From: Bacteroidales bacterium
GTDB lineage: Bacteria; Bacteroidota; Bacteroidia; Bacteroidales; ML635J-15
Direction of reading: 5' to 3'
Assembly: GCA_017617125.1 (NCBI GenBank)
Contig: JAFZWY010000048.1
Location: 59,204-123,203, forward strand
DNA: 64,000 nt
Shown here: positions 19,014-27,041 of the stretch, one piece after another
Position numbering within the stretch: position 1 is the first letter of the stretch
How the letters are laid out: each line of letters opens with the position of its first letter
The notes under the pieces: generated by a model
The model's input: only the letters and a program-made list of their open reading frames with translations
Databases searched by the model: none
Told to the model about the DNA's origin: nothing
Translations under genes and position numbers: made by a program

Positions 19014-20204
19014 TTATTCTTTCCTCCTCAATCCCTTCAAATATTCCTTTTGCTCGTTTGTAATCCTAAAGCTTTCGATTGCTTTCTGGATTGTCTTGTT
19101 GTGAGTCCAGGTTGCGAGGCGGTTCTGCTCGATGACGGGCAAAGTTGCTTCGTGTTGCTTTGCAAGAGCCGTGGCAAAATACCATGCGACCATCATCTTC
19201 ACATAGTATTCGTCGTTGCGGATGGCGGCTACCCACTCAAGGTATTCGGGACGGAAATCGTCGTCGAGGAAATGCGTCATTAGCATTTCGATGCCGAAAC
19301 GGATAGTGTAGGTCTTGCTTGACTTCATCCAGCGACGTATGTCTTTTATCAGTCGCGAGTGGTTTTTGTTGAATGCCTTTGGCCTAATTAGGTCGCAGGT
19401 AGCCCAGTTGTCGATGTAGGGCAGGAGGCGGTCGATTTCGGTGATGCTGCGGTCGTAATCATTGATTTCGGCAATGATGAATCCGTGCAGGTTGTTTTCG
19501 TCGTAGTACTTGTGCGGAAGGCTTGACAGGAAATCGTCGATTTCTGGATCTTTGGCAAATTGCTTTGCTAGTTTACGCAGTTGCGGGGTACGAATGCCAA
19601 TTATCCTTTCGATGTCGATTCCTGGCATAAGCTTGGAGTGGAAGTCGCGGTATTTCAAGTCCTGCTGGGCAAAAAGGCTTTCGCGAATTTTGACGCTTAC
19701 TGGCATGTAGTTCTTCGCATATGCGAAAAGCCCAATCGGCAGATGGCAATAGCCTGTCGGGTTCTTGTCAAGGTAATCTTGATGGTATTCGTCGGCGGAG
19801 AAGAAGTTTTTCAGAGGTGCTACTTCTACCTGCAATGGTGCATCGTACTTTTTTGCTTCCAATGCCATAACCTCTTGGATTATTGGTAAATCCGACTTGT
19901 CTGTGTAGTATATTCCAGTGCGGTAGCGTGTGCCCGAGTCTTCGCCTTGGCGGTTCAGGCTTGTAGGGTCGATGGCCTTGAAGTAAAGGCGCAGGATTGT
20001 CCGCAGTGGAATTGTGTACGATTCGTATTCCACTTCTACGGCTTCGGCGTAACCTGTTTGGTCGGTGTAAACCTGTTCGTATGTTGGATTGTCGGTATTT
20101 CCGTTGGCGAATCCAACCTGTGTGAACGTTATGCCTTCGATTTGCTTGAGGTAATGTTCTGCGCCCCAGAAGCAGCCTGCAGCAAGGTATATTTGTTTTT
20201 CCAT
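19014..20204 (-). CDS. msrA: Fusion of peptide-methionine (S)-S-oxide reductase and AlkD-like DNA glycosylase
   Basis: One 396-residue frame joins two enzymes that are normally separate. Residues 1-160 are MsrA, with the catalytic motif GCFWG (Cys11), the YAEAVEVEY segment and the C-terminal YHQDYLDKNPTGYCH. Residues 168-396 are an AlkD-type HEAT-repeat protein of the DNA alkylation repair family, starting LFAQQDLKYRDFHSKL. The pair W267/D271 (WATCD), R302 and W341 line up with the base-excision residues W109/D113, R148 and W187 known for Bacillus cereus AlkD. MsrA repairs oxidised methionine; AlkD removes N3- and N7-alkylated bases. The gene sits four bases after the HAD gene in the same direction. 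Confidence 0.9.
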   Translation of the reverse strand: MEKQIYLAAGCFWGAEHYLKQIEGITFTQVGFANGNTDNPTYEQVYTDQTGYAEAVEVEYESYTIPLRTILRLYFKAIDPTSLNRQGEDSGTRYRTGIYYTDKSDLPIIQEVMALEAKKYDAPLQVEVAPLKNFFSADEYHQDYLDKNPTGYCHLPIGLFAYAKNYMPVSVKIRESLFAQQDLKYRDFHSKLMPGIDIERIIGIRTPQLRKLAKQFAKDPEIDDFLSSLPHKYYDENNLHGFIIAEINDYDRSITEIDRLLPYIDNWATCDLIRPKAFNKNHSRLIKDIRRWMKSSKTYTIRFGIEMLMTHFLDDDFRPEYLEWVAAIRNDEYYVKMMVAWYFATALAKQHEATLPVIEQNRLATWTHNKTIQKAIESFRITNEQKEYLKGLRRKE

Positions 20205-20208
20205 TGTA

Positions 20209-20841
20209 TTATATTTTTAGAGTCCCATCATTATTGAATAGGTCGCAGATGTCGGTCGGTTTTTTGAGCCAGATGGTGTTTAGTCCGACTTCTTTTGCTC
20301 CTATGCAGTGCTTTTCGCAGTCGTCGATAAACAAAGTTTCGGCGGTGCTGAGATTGTGTTTTGTAAGTATATGTCGGAATACGTTCTCGCTGGGCTTCCG
20401 GTCTCCGATTTTGTATGAGAAGAAGATTTCGTCGAAACCTTGACCTATAAAGTCGAATCCTGATTCGTTGTTTAGATATTCTGTAAAATAATCGGCGTTT
20501 ACTACATCGCTATTGCTAAGAATGAATGTGCGGTAGTGCTTGTGAACCTTTGGAAACAAAAGCTGGTGTCCGCGTTTGAAATCAACAATCAGAGTGTTCC
20601 ATGCTTCGCAAATCTGTTTGTTGGAGATGTCGGTGTTTAGAATTTTGCGGAATTCGTTGCAGAATTCGGCTGTTGTCATTTGGTTAGCCTCGAAGCGTTT
20701 TGTGAGCGCAAGGTCGTAGAGGGTACGGTACGGATGTTCCGTTGTTATGCCAAATTCGTGCAGACGTTTATCGATAAGGTTTACATCGATTGTTATGATT
20801 GGTCCGCAGAGGTCGAAAATTATGTTTTTGATAGTGGACAT
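20209..20841 (-). CDS. HAD-superfamily hydrolase (subfamily IA)
   Basis: Protein of 210 residues with the four HAD motifs: IIFDLCGPI (nucleophile Asp10), FILSNSD (motif II), a lysine in GDRKPSENVF (motif III) and LFIDDCEKH (motif IV). A helical cap lies between motifs I and II, as in YihX-like sugar phosphatases and haloacid dehalogenases. The residue two after the nucleophile is Cys rather than Asp, which is a departure from the usual acid but occurs as Gly or Asn in YihX-type members. The substrate is unknown. It is probably cotranscribed with the MsrA-AlkD fusion. Confidence 0.88.
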   Translation of the reverse strand: MSTIKNIIFDLCGPIITIDVNLIDKRLHEFGITTEHPYRTLYDLALTKRFEANQMTTAEFCNEFRKILNTDISNKQICEAWNTLIVDFKRGHQLLFPKVHKHYRTFILSNSDVVNADYFTEYLNNESGFDFIGQGFDEIFFSYKIGDRKPSENVFRHILTKHNLSTAETLFIDDCEKHCIGAKEVGLNTIWLKKPTDICDLFNNDGTLKI

Positions 20842-20961
20842 GGATTTTTTAGGAGTCGCTATGCGAGAAATCTTGCAAATAAATACAAATCATACAAATT
20901 ATAAGTGGTATTTGACTGAGTTAAGGGTTTCTATGTTTTGTCATTTGTGGACTCTCAATTC

Positions 20962-20990
20962 TTACATTCAGCGCTTGCGCTTGAATGTAA
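20962..20990. repeat. Inverted repeat (hairpin)
   Basis: TTACATTCA-GCGC pairs with GCGC-TTGAATGTAA around a two-base loop, with one bulged base. It lies 3' of the GxxExxY gene and upstream of the HAD gene on the minus strand. It lacks a U tract, so it may be an operator or a repeat rather than a terminator. Confidence 0.55.
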
Positions 20991-21064
20991 AAGAAAGATT
21001 GCGTAGGAATAAGCAGTGTCCCCAATAAATTAGATCTTAAAAAATACATACAAATTTTATATAA

Positions 21065-21490
21065 TTAAATTAGTTTGATTTTGTCAATTACCCCAGTTTC
21101 TAGATGCCTATGATACCATTCTGAATACAATCCATCTGGGCTAAAATTTATTAACATACCGTATGGCATATGAGTAAGATTTAGGTAATTCCATAGTTGT
21201 CGGCGATGAGGGGTGTCTATATGTGAGATGGATTTTAATTCAACAATGATCTTTTCGTCTATTACCAAATCCATTCTGTAATTTTGGTCAAGTTGTACAT
21301 CTTCCCAATATATTGGTAGATAAACTTGTCGTTCCACTTTGTGCCCATCTTTTTCAAGCAAATATCTTAAGGCTGCTTCATAGGCTGATTCTAGCAAACC
21401 ATACTTGTACTTACTGTGAACGAGCATCGCTATTCCTGTGATTTCATGAAAAAACGAGTATTTTTTATTGTGTTCCTCGATTAAGTCCAT
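21065..21490 (-). CDS. GxxExxY protein (PDDEXK_3 family)
   Basis: Protein of 141 residues with the family signature GLLESAY (GxxExxY) near residue 31 and a PD-(D/E)XK-like core: RMDLVIDEKIIVELKS supplies the Asp and the ExK. The fold is that of nucleases, but no biochemical role is established for the family as far as I know. These genes are scattered in Bacteroidota genomes. Here the gene stands alone between 13-bp inverted repeats, with no same-strand partner closer than 69 bases. Confidence 0.88.
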   Translation of the reverse strand: MDLIEEHNKKYSFFHEITGIAMLVHSKYKYGLLESAYEAALRYLLEKDGHKVERQVYLPIYWEDVQLDQNYRMDLVIDEKIIVELKSISHIDTPHRRQLWNYLNLTHMPYGMLINFSPDGLYSEWYHRHLETGVIDKIKLI

Positions 21491-21559
21491 AAAATATTTG
21501 TTAGATTTGATAAGATTTGTATGATTTCTGCCACTTGTGGCACTTCTTTAGACAATACT

Positions 21560-22408
21560 TTACAGATTTTCGTATCTTGGGGAGAAGGTGTCGCCATCTT
21601 CCATATTGCCGGTTGAAATTCCTTTTTTGAGCCATTTTGAACGCTGTGCCGAGGTGCCATGGTTGAACGATTCGGGAACGGTGTAGCCTCTTGCCTGTTT
21701 CTGCAGGTAGTCGTCGCCGATGCGGGCTGCAATGGCAAGACCTTCCTCAATGTCGCCGTCCTCAAGCGAGTTGAACATGGCATTGTCGCGGTTTGCCCAT
21801 ACGCCAGCGTAGAAATCGGCCTGCAGTTCGAGGCGAACGCTAATCTGATTGCTTTCGGTCTTGCTTACACGGCTCATCTTTTCGTGTGCATCGCCAAGGG
21901 TGCCAAGCAGATACTGCACGTGATGTCCAACTTCGTGTGCAATGACGTAGGCGTATGCAAAGTCGCCAGCTGTGCCGAACTGCTGTTTCATGGTTGTGAA
22001 GAACGAAAGGTCGATATAGACGGTCTGGTCGGCCGAGCAGTAGAATGGTCCCGACGACGATGATGCGCCGCCGCATCCCGACTGTACAGCGTCGGTGAAA
22101 AGCACTAGCTTGGGAGCTTTGTATGTCTTGCCCATCTTCTTGAATTCGGCTGTCCATACGTCTTCGGTTCCTGCAAGAATCTTCTTGGTGAACGATGCCA
22201 GTTCTTCCTCTTCGGCTGTCGGGGTGTAGGCCGATTCGGTCTGCGAGTTGTCGATGTTAAGGTTCTGTATTGCTTCGGATGGGTCTTTGCCGAGCAGCAA
22301 AGCGATGATACCAACGATTATAGCTCCGCCGATTCCAAGTCCGGCACCCATTTTCTTGCCTCTTCTGTCGTCAACATTTGTGCTTTCGCGTCTTCCGTCA
22401 AGTCTCAT
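21560..22408 (-). CDS. YpfJ-like neutral zinc metallopeptidase
   Basis: Membrane-anchored protein of 282 residues from the ATG at 22408 (MRLDGRRES). A hydrophobic segment near residues 21-40 (GLGIGGAIIVGIIALLLG) follows a basic start, then comes the peptidase domain with SPFYCSADQTVYIDLSFF and the zinc motif HEVGHHVQ. This is the arrangement of the YpfJ/PF04228 family, whose physiological substrate is unknown. A frame extending to 22462 is open but adds residues encoded by the promoter region. A TAnnTTTG box lies just upstream. Confidence 0.88.
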   Translation of the reverse strand: MRLDGRRESTNVDDRRGKKMGAGLGIGGAIIVGIIALLLGKDPSEAIQNLNIDNSQTESAYTPTAEEEELASFTKKILAGTEDVWTAEFKKMGKTYKAPKLVLFTDAVQSGCGGASSSSGPFYCSADQTVYIDLSFFTTMKQQFGTAGDFAYAYVIAHEVGHHVQYLLGTLGDAHEKMSRVSKTESNQISVRLELQADFYAGVWANRDNAMFNSLEDGDIEEGLAIAARIGDDYLQKQARGYTVPESFNHGTSAQRSKWLKKGISTGNMEDGDTFSPRYENL

Positions 22409-22436
22409 AATTTTATAATTAAGATAATTTATGAGG

Positions 22437-22444
22437 CAAAGATA
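22437..22444 (-). promoter_or_regulatory. -7 promoter box for the YpfJ-like gene
   Basis: The minus strand reads TATCTTTG, an exact TAnnTTTG match 29 bases upstream of the ATG at 22408. It lies below the terminator at 22474-22506, so the gene has its own promoter. Confidence 0.6.
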
Positions 22445-22473
22445 ATTAAATATTTGCTTCATAGCAAGACAAT

Positions 22474-22506
22474 AAAAAAGGGAGAAACAATGTTCCTCCC
22501 TTTTTA
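22474..22506 (-). terminator. Intrinsic terminator of the caspase/papain operon
   Basis: AAAAAGGGAG ... CTCCCTTTTT forms a 10-bp stem extended by AAC/GTT after one mismatch. On the minus strand it is followed by a T-rich run, and it lies about 20 bases after the stop at 22525. Confidence 0.8.
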
Positions 22507-22524
22507 TTTTTTACAACAAGTATC

Positions 22525-24558
22525 TTATTTGACGTGGTTGATTTTTATGACGGCACCGAGGCATTGCTTTTTGATGGATTTAGCATCGAACTTGAATGTG
22601 GATGTTCCCGAAACGTTGGCTTCGTCGAGGGAGAAAGTCTTAGGTCCCATCACCTTGAACAGTCGTTCAGCGTAGTCGCCCGAAGTCTTTGCCATGCGGT
22701 TGCGGATTTCATCGATATTGAGAGGAACGCGGCTGTAAAGAACATATATGTAGTCGGTTCCGGTCTGGTCGTCCATCTGTATGAAGTGGCGTTCGTCGGG
22801 GACTGCAATACGGCTGTCGCTGTAGTCGAGGAGCGGGCTTATCAGTCGGCACTGTGGGAAAATGTTGTACACTTCGTTTGTAAGGTCGGTACCGAATACA
22901 TAAACGTAGGCCGGCGAATTGTTTTCTACATATATTCTGAAGTAAGTGCCCGATTGGTAAGATTTCGAGATGTTTATGGTTTTGTCACGTATTGTGCCCT
23001 GCATTGCAGTGTTGTCGCCAAGAATAATGCTTATGCTGCCGGCAAAATTGTTTATGTCAACCTTGTTTCCGTCGGGAGTCTTAATCTTGTCGACGCTAAT
23101 TACCTTTACGCCGCGGTCCTTTGCGTTGTTCTTAGGTGCGTCCTTTATTCCGAGACTTTCGTTCATGTGTTTCATGTTGTCTTCGTACGACATGTTGCTT
23201 ACATACTGGAATGCCGCCGAGTTGCGCGATTTTCTTTCTTCCTCCATGTAGCGGTAGTCTTCGGCGGTATAGTCGCTGTCCTTGTAGCCTTTCCAAGCAC
23301 CATTGTCGCCATCCTGGTACAGTATGTTGTACGAAGAATAGCTATTATTGTCGTCGATGTTGCTATCGTTGTTGTCTTTGTTGTTATCGTAGCTGTTGTT
23401 GTCGTTGTCGGAGCGATAGTCGTTGCCATCTATGATATTGTCGAGCCAGTCGAAGTCAACTGATAGGTAATCGTCAAGGCCAAGGTCGTCGAAGGTGTAA
23501 TCAACATTATTGCTGTCGTTTCCATCGTTTCCGTCGTCGTAGTCGTAATAGTTGTTATCGTTGTTATTGTAGTCGTAGTTATAATCGTTGTTGTTATAGT
23601 CGTAATTGTAGTCGTTGTTGTCGGCGTAATCGTAGAAGTTAGTCGAGAAGTCGAGGTGGTCGGTATTGGTATCGATCTTCGAGTTGTTTATCTGCGTGTT
23701 TATTTCGAAAGCGTAGTAAACCCACCATGCGAAATGGTAGTAAGTAATCCAGAAATAGCCATTGAGACCCCAGTCGGTGCCCCAGCTGTTTTGGACAAGG
23801 AATGCACCTCCGTTGAATTTTGTATCGTCGTATGCGACTACTGCCATGGCGTGACCGCCGTAGTTCAGGGTAGCTTGTTCGTTGCTGGCTGGTTGCCATA
23901 GTCCGTCGCTACGTAAACCGGTTCCATTTGAGAACGAAAATGCACAGTTGAAAGCTATAAGCACTGGCTTGCCTTCGGCGAGACTTTTCTTTACTTTTTC
24001 GACCTTGTACGAATATCCGCCTGCCCATTGGTAGTACAGTTTTGTGAATCCCAAGATTCTATTTTGTGATGCTTTTTGCTTCCATGCAGTAGGAACATCG
24101 GAGGTGTTAATGCATGCTGGATTCTGCGGGTATTCGCTTAATTTTACCGAGCCGGTGTTCTTTAGCCATGCGCATGCGTCGGCAATGTCGGTTCCAGCGG
24201 CGCAGTTTTGTGTGCTCTGCCTAAGTATATTGACGTATGTATATGCTGGAAGATAGGCGTTTTCGGTAATTTTCTTACGGTCTGTTATTCCGTTGCGCAT
24301 TGCCCACGACATTGTTGCTATGCAGTATGTCGACGACCATGCGGTACATGTGCCGGTTTGGCCTTGGTTTCCAGGGACAGGTGTCCATTTCTGAAGCGAT
24401 ACTGCCTTTGGCAGATTGGAATATACGTCGCGTGTATTTGATGCCTTTTCGGGCAGGCGTTGTGCTGCTACGGTATCGACAACGCAACCTGTAAAATGCT
24501 GTCCAAATGTGCTGATCGAGGCAAATAGGACTGCAACAAATAATATCAAAGCTCTCAT
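22525..24558 (-). CDS. Exported papain-like (C1) cysteine protease with D/N/Y-rich linker and DUF4384-like domain
   Basis: Protein of 677 residues with a signal peptide (MRALILFVAVLFASISTFGQ). The C1 peptidase domain spans about 50-290: QGQTGTC gives the oxyanion Gln65 and catalytic Cys71, NYGGHAMAV gives His236, and QNSWGTDWG gives Asn257, so the catalytic set is complete. Residues about 310-411 are almost only D, N, Y and S. The C-terminal 200 residues (YVYVFGTDLTNEVYNIFPQC and beyond) resemble DUF4384, a domain often attached to bacterial caspase homologues. No T9SS sorting domain is seen, so a periplasmic location is likely. It lies 21 bases after the caspase gene, almost surely in the same operon. 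Confidence 0.88.
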   Translation of the reverse strand: MRALILFVAVLFASISTFGQHFTGCVVDTVAAQRLPEKASNTRDVYSNLPKAVSLQKWTPVPGNQGQTGTCTAWSSTYCIATMSWAMRNGITDRKKITENAYLPAYTYVNILRQSTQNCAAGTDIADACAWLKNTGSVKLSEYPQNPACINTSDVPTAWKQKASQNRILGFTKLYYQWAGGYSYKVEKVKKSLAEGKPVLIAFNCAFSFSNGTGLRSDGLWQPASNEQATLNYGGHAMAVVAYDDTKFNGGAFLVQNSWGTDWGLNGYFWITYYHFAWWVYYAFEINTQINNSKIDTNTDHLDFSTNFYDYADNNDYNYDYNNNDYNYDYNNNDNNYYDYDDGNDGNDSNNVDYTFDDLGLDDYLSVDFDWLDNIIDGNDYRSDNDNNSYDNNKDNNDSNIDDNNSYSSYNILYQDGDNGAWKGYKDSDYTAEDYRYMEEERKSRNSAAFQYVSNMSYEDNMKHMNESLGIKDAPKNNAKDRGVKVISVDKIKTPDGNKVDINNFAGSISIILGDNTAMQGTIRDKTINISKSYQSGTYFRIYVENNSPAYVYVFGTDLTNEVYNIFPQCRLISPLLDYSDSRIAVPDERHFIQMDDQTGTDYIYVLYSRVPLNIDEIRNRMAKTSGDYAERLFKVMGPKTFSLDEANVSGTSTFKFDAKSIKKQCLGAVIKINHVK
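23326..23631 (-). repeat. Low-complexity coding repeat (D/N/Y-rich)
   Basis: Imperfect tandem units encoding NDYNYDYNN and related strings make up about 100 codons inside the papain-like protease gene. The DNA is built from short GTTGTT/GTAGTC-type units and may vary in length between strains. Confidence 0.85.
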
Positions 24559-24579
24559 GCTGTTTATTGTTTTGTATTA

Positions 24580-26991
24580 TTATTTCTTGAAATAAAAGTC
24601 ACCGAATATTGAGGAATTTTCCCATGGAATTTGTTGTTGCTGGCTTATTTCGTAAACCCTTGAGCGAACTTTCTTGAAGACATCTTCTATTTTTATTCCC
24701 GGCTGAGTAATTTCCTGTGCCAGTTGTTCGGTGTAAAGGCCATTGCTTCCGCTACCGTCCGATGCTACATTGCCAGGTGATGTGGCAAATGCGATAAAAG
24801 TGCCCCTTGGTGCGTTTACCGCAGCAAGACCTCCACTATTTATTGCTCTGACGTTTGCAAATGGATTGTTACGGCAAGCATCGAGGATTATGATGTTCAG
24901 GTCGTTTTGTGCGTATTCCATTTCTCCAAGTACGCGCTTCAGGTTTACGCATTCGAGTTCTACATCCTGCTGTTTGGTAATGTTTGCTGTAATGGGGACG
25001 AGGTAGTTCTCGCCGTTTACCTGCAAGCCATGGCCAGCGTAGAAAAATAAGCCGACAGCCTTTTCTTCGGTAAGCTTGTTTCCAAATTCACGGATCTTGG
25101 AAATCATCTCGTTTTGCGAAAGGTCGGTGTAAACCATTGTTTCGAAGCCGAGGGAACCTAGTGTTTCGCCCATAAGTCTTGCGTCGTTTGACGGGTTGTT
25201 GAGCGCACCGATATACTGGTAGGCTCCGTTGCCAATGACAAGTGCAAGACGTTTTTCGCTCGATACATTGTCGCTTTTGTTGAGGGTAACGCGTCGAGCA
25301 TCGGTTGTAGTAGTTCCGCCTGCGTTCTTGACGATAGCCTTTATTTCGTTTTGTCCAGGTTCGAGGTCTATTTCATATTCGAAAGTATAGTCGCACTGGC
25401 TTGAAACTACGGTAAAGCCTCTGTTCGACTTTTTGGCCTTTACCACTCCGTTTACCGTTACTGATACTTCGTCGATGCTTGCTTTTGAGGCTACGCAAAG
25501 TTTTACAGTAATTTTGCTGCTGGTAGTCGACATGTCGCCCTGCGATGGTGCAAGCCATGTTACTATAGGTCTGGCAACGCTGACGTCTTCGGTCTTTTGG
25601 GTTGCGAGTTTGCCATTTCTGAATACACCTTCTTCTTTAGAACCGTCGGCGTGGTAAAGTACGCCCTTTCCAGTCATTTCGTTGTCGACGAACTCACCGA
25701 TGTATCTTTCGTCTGTGTCGCGGTTCTCGAGTGTTCCTTGACCGTTTTGCTTGCCGTTCTTAAATTCGCCTACATAGCTGTTGCCGTTGTATAGGTCGAG
25801 CATTCCTTTTCCAGAAGGTATGCCATTGACGAGGTTTCCATAGTAGCGGCCATTGGCGATAAGCTTTATTCCGAATCCGTTTTTCGAACCGAAGATTACA
25901 TCGAACTGGTTTTCATCCATTTCGCTTACAAACGAATCATTGTTCCAGATGCCCGAGTATTTAGTGTTAGTTTCGGTATCGAACAGTACGCCTTGTCCGT
26001 GTCGTGCACCGTTTTTCAGTTGCCCGTAATACACCGACCCATCGCTCCAGATAAGGGCTCCGTATCCGTCGAGGGCGCTTCCTTTCATGTCGCCATTATA
26101 GTAGGCTAGTCCGTTGCGGTCCTCGGGGTTGTATGTGGCCATTACATACCCGTTTACATCGTTGTCAACCCATGCTCCGTCGAAGATTTCGTCGTCGGCG
26201 GTGTACAATGTGCCTTGTCCATGGCGGGCGCCATTCTTGAATGAGCCTTCGTAGAATGAGCCGTCGTCGTAAATGTAAATGCCGTATCCGTTTGCGCAGT
26301 CGCCACTTATGCAGCCGTACTGGTTGGTAACTTCACCAATGAAACGTCCTTCTTCCCATATTCCTTCCTGTTCCGAACCGTCGGGATTTACGAATATGCC
26401 ATAGCCGTTGTATTTCCCATTTTTGAACTCACCGTTGTATATGGAACCGTCGTTTTTCATGAGCAAACCTTGTCCGTCGGGCTTTTTCTGAGAGAAATTA
26501 CCTTCGTATATGGAACCGTCGTCGTATATGAAGACTCCATATCCCGAAATGCAGTTGCCGTTGATGCAGCCCTGGATGTTGTCGTCTACTATTTCGTCGT
26601 GCTGATATATGCTTATTTCCGAATTGCCTTCGTTGTCGAAGTCGGTTCCGATTCCGTGGCGTTCCCATTCCTGCCAATGTCCTACATATCGGCTACCGTC
26701 GGCCCAGATGTATGTACCCTGGCCATTTGCAGCATTGTCCTTGAAATTGCCAATATACATGTTGCCGTCTCTAAAAAAGTAAGAGCCGAAACCGTTGAAA
26801 TTGCCATTCTCGAAAAAGCCAACGTAGCGGTCACCTCCTTCAATGCTGTACACTCCGTATCCGTCGTCGCAGTTGCCGCTCAGACAGTTGGGGTCTGTCT
26901 CTTGTGCCAAAGCATTGCAGGCAGCAAGGCATGCAAGTGCAAACGCGGTGATCTTTATGCCTTTAAATATGTGTTTACCCATTTTTCGCAT
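24580..26991 (-). CDS. Exported MORN-repeat protein with C-terminal caspase (C14) domain
   Basis: Protein of 803 residues with a signal peptide ending near ALAQ (residue 30). Residues about 40-490 hold roughly 15 MORN repeats (YxGxxxxGxxxGxG). They are interrupted by three CxxGxC-x2-GYG units (first at Cys36/Cys41), which suggests the array grew by duplication of larger blocks. An Ig-like beta region follows (about 490-585). Then comes a caspase p20 domain starting RLALVIGNGAYQYIGAL, with catalytic His654 (YAGHGLQ) and Cys706 (LDACRNNPF). Bacterial caspase homologues usually cleave after Arg or Lys; the target is unknown here. Start at 26991; Met4 is an alternative. It is the first gene of a two-gene operon with the papain-like protease. 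Confidence 0.9.
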   Translation of the reverse strand: MRKMGKHIFKGIKITAFALACLAACNALAQETDPNCLSGNCDDGYGVYSIEGGDRYVGFFENGNFNGFGSYFFRDGNMYIGNFKDNAANGQGTYIWADGSRYVGHWQEWERHGIGTDFDNEGNSEISIYQHDEIVDDNIQGCINGNCISGYGVFIYDDGSIYEGNFSQKKPDGQGLLMKNDGSIYNGEFKNGKYNGYGIFVNPDGSEQEGIWEEGRFIGEVTNQYGCISGDCANGYGIYIYDDGSFYEGSFKNGARHGQGTLYTADDEIFDGAWVDNDVNGYVMATYNPEDRNGLAYYNGDMKGSALDGYGALIWSDGSVYYGQLKNGARHGQGVLFDTETNTKYSGIWNNDSFVSEMDENQFDVIFGSKNGFGIKLIANGRYYGNLVNGIPSGKGMLDLYNGNSYVGEFKNGKQNGQGTLENRDTDERYIGEFVDNEMTGKGVLYHADGSKEEGVFRNGKLATQKTEDVSVARPIVTWLAPSQGDMSTTSSKITVKLCVASKASIDEVSVTVNGVVKAKKSNRGFTVVSSQCDYTFEYEIDLEPGQNEIKAIVKNAGGTTTTDARRVTLNKSDNVSSEKRLALVIGNGAYQYIGALNNPSNDARLMGETLGSLGFETMVYTDLSQNEMISKIREFGNKLTEEKAVGLFFYAGHGLQVNGENYLVPITANITKQQDVELECVNLKRVLGEMEYAQNDLNIIILDACRNNPFANVRAINSGGLAAVNAPRGTFIAFATSPGNVASDGSGSNGLYTEQLAQEITQPGIKIEDVFKKVRSRVYEISQQQQIPWENSSIFGDFYFKK

Positions 26992-27007
26992 TAAATTATT
27001 AAAGCGA

Positions 27008-27015
27008 CAAAATTA
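27008..27015 (-). promoter_or_regulatory. -7 promoter box for the caspase/papain operon
   Basis: The minus strand reads TAATTTTG, an exact TAnnTTTG match 17 bases upstream of the start at 26991, giving a very short leader. Confidence 0.6.
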
Positions 27016-27041
27016 AGTAAATATTCAATAGGTTGTGTTTA

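Larger units (their letters stand above)
20887..21527. mobile_element. Candidate small element bounded by 13-bp inverted repeats, carrying the GxxExxY gene
   Basis: The 13-mer AAATCATACAAAT at 20887-20899 recurs in exact inverted orientation as ATTTGTATGATTT at 21515-21527. Between them lie only the GxxExxY gene and an internal hairpin. This is the layout of a small non-autonomous element, but no transposase and no clear target duplication were seen, so it could also be chance in A/T-rich DNA. Confidence 0.35.

Noticed and set aside
20747..21028. Plus-strand frame of 93 codons
   Set aside because: It runs from within the HAD gene through promoter DNA and a hairpin, with no family signal.
22534..23463. 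Plus-strand frame of 309 codons rich in V, A and C
   Set aside because: It is the reverse of the D/N/Y-rich papain-like gene; its composition is the complement of that repeat.
23326..23631. CRISPR-like repeats
   Set aside because: The units are short, lack unique spacers and stay in frame as D/N/Y-rich codons within a gene.
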